This document shows positions 45,549 to 47,848 of a DNA stretch of 47,848 bases, in pieces. Below the pieces are notes generated by a model. That model saw only the letters and a list, made by a program, of their open reading frames with translations, had not been told where the DNA came from and did not search any database. The position numbers and the translations under genes are program-made. Each line of letters begins with the position of its first letter. Position 1 is the stretch's first letter. The stretch covers positions 1 through 47,848 of IMG/VR virus record IMGVR_UViG_3300037557_000308. One strand, written 5' to 3'. The DNA is from a virus.

Positions 45549-46318
45549 AACTATCTCATTGGTATGGTCGTTTAGGTAACAACATTCAGCAAGTTGCTAA
45601 TGGGTTGATGAGTGCTCAGGCATACAAAACGACTTTTGAAAATACCCTTGATCATAGTATTATTGAAAAATTTTCCTGTAGTTTTGGAGATAACATAGTC
45701 GATGCCGAAGGAAAGTTTTTCTATTGGGATGGTCCGTTCAAAGAAGTTCCGGTTGATAAGAATGTCTGCTATACGCAGATGCGTTCGTTTTGTAAGGAGT
45801 TTGTTCGCCCCAAACTACGACTACCCAGAGTGGATGTTGATTCTGATACTCTTGTTATTCATATTAGGAGTGGAGATGTTTTTGACCAAAGGGTTACTAA
45901 CCCTAATCAATATGTTCCTAATCCTTTTTGTTTTTATTCTGCATTGTTGGAGCAGTTTGACAAGTGTATCGTAGTTACTGAAGATATAAAATATAATCCT
46001 ATCCTCAAAGAGTTGGCATGGTACCCTAAGGTTACTATCCAATCTACAAGTGTAGAAGAAGACTTTGCTACGTTGTTGAATGCAAAACATCTTGCTACCT
46101 CTGGTGTAGGAACGTTTGGAATGGCAGCAGCGTTATGCAGTGACACTGTAGAGAACATATATTGTACTAATCTACATATAATGGAGCATCTAAACTATCA
46201 GATGCTGTATAATACTGACATTACCATCCACATGATGGTTCTGGATAACTACATCAAAACTGGAGAATGGACTAACAGTGATCAGCAAAGAGAATTCCTC
46301 TTTTCTTACAAGGCATAG
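45545..46318 (+). CDS. Fucosyltransferase-like glycosyltransferase (GT11-like)
   Basis: This 257-residue protein has YGRLGNNIQQVANGLMSA at the start and VIHIRSGDVFDQ at about 105, the HxRxGD-type motif of fucosyltransferases that use GDP-sugars. Later TSGVGTFGMAAAL resembles the third conserved region. A GDP-fucose or GDP-L-galactose donor is plausible because gme sits two genes upstream, but the donor is not proven. ATG 45545 overlaps the previous stop. Confidence 0.72.
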   Translation: MKLSHWYGRLGNNIQQVANGLMSAQAYKTTFENTLDHSIIEKFSCSFGDNIVDAEGKFFYWDGPFKEVPVDKNVCYTQMRSFCKEFVRPKLRLPRVDVDSDTLVIHIRSGDVFDQRVTNPNQYVPNPFCFYSALLEQFDKCIVVTEDIKYNPILKELAWYPKVTIQSTSVEEDFATLLNAKHLATSGVGTFGMAAALCSDTVENIYCTNLHIMEHLNYQMLYNTDITIHMMVLDNYIKTGEWTNSDQQREFLFSYKA

Positions 46319-46820
46319 ACTTAGTGATGGGATAGTGACGCAGATTGAAAGTCTGTGTAAAAAACTTCCTTATTATTATTTTGAAGACTGTGCCTACGGA
46401 AATGATCATCACCCTCTAAGGACGGTGATGAACCCTTATTTTAGTTCTACTTTGTTGGGTGTAGATGGAAGCATTTCACCATTCTTTCGCGAGTTCCCTT
46501 GGAACGCTATCGGTCGAGAGATTGGTATGCCTAACAACCCAATGATGAGGTCTCATATGACCTTACAATATCCACGATCAGAGTCGTTTGGTATTCCCCA
46601 CAACTCACATATAGATGATGACCGTCCACACATTGTAGGGTTGTATTATCCTAATGATGCTGACGGAGATACTTTCTTTTTTGATGGAGACCAAAATGTC
46701 ATACATAGAGAACCTCCGGAGCGGGGTAAGATGGTTACTTTTGACGGAAAGCAATATCATTCCAGTTCTTCTCCAATTACTGGTGTTAGATTTACTTTGA
46801 ATATCAATTATTGTCCATGA
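46278..46820 (+). CDS. 2-oxoglutarate/Fe(II)-oxygenase-like protein
   Basis: This 180-residue protein has NSHIDDDRPH (H111-x-D113), H161 (KQYHSSSS) and R171 (VRFTLNI), completing the HxD...H...R set. It is the fourth such oxygenase in the window and sits in the sugar cluster, so it may hydroxylate a sugar or lipid intermediate. GTG 46278 overlaps the previous gene by 41 bases; GTG 46335 gives a shorter protein and is possible. A GGAG lies about 12 bases before 46278. Confidence 0.72.
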   Translation: MISKENSSFLTRHRLSDGIVTQIESLCKKLPYYYFEDCAYGNDHHPLRTVMNPYFSSTLLGVDGSISPFFREFPWNAIGREIGMPNNPMMRSHMTLQYPRSESFGIPHNSHIDDDRPHIVGLYYPNDADGDTFFFDGDQNVIHREPPERGKMVTFDGKQYHSSSSPITGVRFTLNINYCP

Positions 46821-47665
46821 AAATCTTCGACGTATTCACTTTTTACAATGAATTAGATCTACTAGAACTGAGGATGAACATCCTCGGAGACTCAGTAGAT
46901 TATTTTGTTATCAATGAGGCAAACATTACCTTTACAGGTAAACCCAAACCACTTTACTTTCAAGAGAACCGTAAGCGGTTCAAGAAGTGGGAGGATAAAA
47001 TTATCCACCAGGTTACAATTGATGACAACAAAACTTTTGAGGCATACTATTCTGACATTCCCTACCACAGGAGCATGTTGGAAGAGAACATCTATCAACT
47101 GCCACTACCATATCAACGTGCATGCTTCCATAAGGACAGTGCAATCTATGGTCTGTTAGGTAAGGCAGAGGACGACGACCTCATCCTTACGAGTGATGCT
47201 GATGAGATCGCGAACCCTGAAGCATTGAAGTGTCTAGATGAGTGGTTTGATCCTAACCATCACTATGTTTTGACAGGTCCTCTGTTCTATTACTACCTCA
47301 ATGTAAAGTGTGAAGAGCAGTGGATGGGCACACGAGTGTGTGACTTCAAGACACTGAAGAGTATGAGTGTTGACAAACTCCGTCAGTCACATCAGGATGC
47401 ATACAAACTTGCCGATGCATCATGGCATTGGAGTTTCTTTGGTGATGCTGACACTGTGCGTCAGAAGATGGATGCCTATGAGCATCAAGAAAACAATTTG
47501 GAAGAGTATCGTTCCAGTATGGAGGATAGGATCGAGCAGAACCTAGACCCATATGGTAGAACATATCTTTATCAACCAACTGTTGTAGAAATTGATGATA
47601 CTTTCCCTAAGTACGTCCGGTCTCAGAAGAATCGTAAACTCAAAAAGTTTGTAAAAACATTATGA
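46817..47665 (+). CDS. GT17-like glycosyltransferase
   Basis: This 282-residue protein begins MKIFDVFTFYNELDLLELRM and has DYFVINEANITFTGKPKPLY, typical of glycosyltransferase family 17 (beta-1,4-mannosyl-glycoprotein N-acetylglucosaminyltransferase type). LILTSDADEIANPEA carries a DAD metal site. In phages and bacteria such proteins act on surface glycans; donor unknown. ATG 46817 is preferred over the TTG two codons earlier. Its stop overlaps the next gene. Confidence 0.82.
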   Translation: MKIFDVFTFYNELDLLELRMNILGDSVDYFVINEANITFTGKPKPLYFQENRKRFKKWEDKIIHQVTIDDNKTFEAYYSDIPYHRSMLEENIYQLPLPYQRACFHKDSAIYGLLGKAEDDDLILTSDADEIANPEALKCLDEWFDPNHHYVLTGPLFYYYLNVKCEEQWMGTRVCDFKTLKSMSVDKLRQSHQDAYKLADASWHWSFFGDADTVRQKMDAYEHQENNLEEYRSSMEDRIEQNLDPYGRTYLYQPTVVEIDDTFPKYVRSQKNRKLKKFVKTL

Positions 47666-47848
47666 AATTACTCCATGGACCTGGGGTATCAAATCATTGT
47701 GACTATACCTTTGGAGACCAGGCAGGGGTTATAGGTCAGGTGTATGATTCTTTTATGAAAGTTGCTAGTAGAAAGAACAAAGAGTTTCTTGACCTAGTAT
47801 CTAAGACGGATAAAGAAGTCATGACTCTCTTCATTGATAACATTAGAT
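47662..47848 (+). CDS. Hypothetical protein, truncated by window end
   Basis: The frame starts MKLLHGPGVSNHCDYTFGDQ at ATG 47662, overlapping the previous stop, and continues through the window end, giving 62 residues. GxGVSNHCDYTFG looks like a conserved start followed by a Lys-rich helical region. Its place in the sugar operon suggests a glycan role. No family can be named from the visible part. Confidence 0.6.
   Translation, partial: MKLLHGPGVSNHCDYTFGDQAGVIGQVYDSFMKVASRKNKEFLDLVSKTDKEVMTLFIDNIR

Noticed and set aside
1-47848. tRNA genes, CRISPR arrays and insertion sequences
   Set aside because: No cloverleaf with CCA-type ends, no spaced repeats and no transposase were seen in the few gaps; the longest gap is about 190 bases.

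Overview
The window is part of the genome of a T4-like cyanomyovirus, a contractile-tailed phage of marine Synechococcus or Prochlorococcus. A nearly complete T4-type replication set (gp45, gp44, gp62, RegA, gp43, UvsX, gp41, gp61) is interleaved with cyanophage auxiliary metabolic genes: high-light-inducible proteins, transaldolase TalC, class Ia ribonucleotide reductase, MazG, a TRAP-type binding protein, Hsp20 and several 2-oxoglutarate/Fe(II) oxygenases. Genes are tightly packed, nearly all on the plus strand, and often joined by ATGA or GTGA stop/start overlaps. No tRNA, rRNA, CRISPR array, insertion sequence or attachment site was seen, and no psbA or psbD lies in the window.

Layout. 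1-500: two small barrel-like exported proteins, then a strong terminator. 549-2453: a late-promoter gene, then a consensus sigma-70 promoter driving a string of tiny overlapping genes that begins with hli. 2488-5840: gp45, an exported HExxH protein, small unknowns and gp44. 5837-8068: a sugar epimerase, a possible PD-(D/E)XK nuclease and a Dam methylase. 8105-11172: an amidinotransferase-like enzyme, then gp62 and regA. 11173-11365: intergenic region with a late-promoter motif and stacked hairpins. 11366-20108: Hsp20, a nucleotidyltransferase-like protein, an Sm-like protein, gp43, a cytidylyltransferase-like protein, UvsX, gp41, MazG and a glycosyltransferase. 20173-24651: DUF2061, TRAP protein, PP-loop ATPase, nuclease-like protein and a degenerate nucleotidyltransferase-like protein. 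24684-28552: probable virion proteins under late promoters. 28559-33516: primase, NrdA, NrdB and a second small nuclease-like protein. 33509-36560: many small membrane proteins and a truncated 6-phosphogluconate dehydrogenase-like protein. 36478-38135: three minus-strand exported proteins with their own late promoter. 38203-40128: talC and two oxygenases. 40111-47848: a sigma-70 promoter followed by a surface-sugar gene run (cupin, RfbB, epimerase, E1/RfbH-type dehydratase, GDP-mannose 3,5-epimerase, FkbM methyltransferase, fucosyltransferase-like, oxygenase, GT17) that continues past the window.

Two promoter classes can be read directly. Early/middle-type sites have TTGACA-like and TATAAT boxes 17 bases apart (hli, gp45, 26811 gene, primase, sugar module). 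Late-type sites have CTAAATA or ATAAATA 20-40 bases upstream of structural and some unknown genes. The genes suggest replication supported by local nucleotide supply (NrdAB, TalC feeding the pentose phosphate route, MazG), light-stress proteins, self-methylation of DNA, and synthesis of unusual nucleotide sugars, probably to decorate the virion or the host surface. The most interesting parts are the E1-type dehydratase with GDP-mannose 3,5-epimerase module, the possible nuclease/Dam pair, the PP-loop/nuclease-like pair, the exported zincin inside the clamp operon, and the AbrB-like microproteins before both clamp-loader genes.
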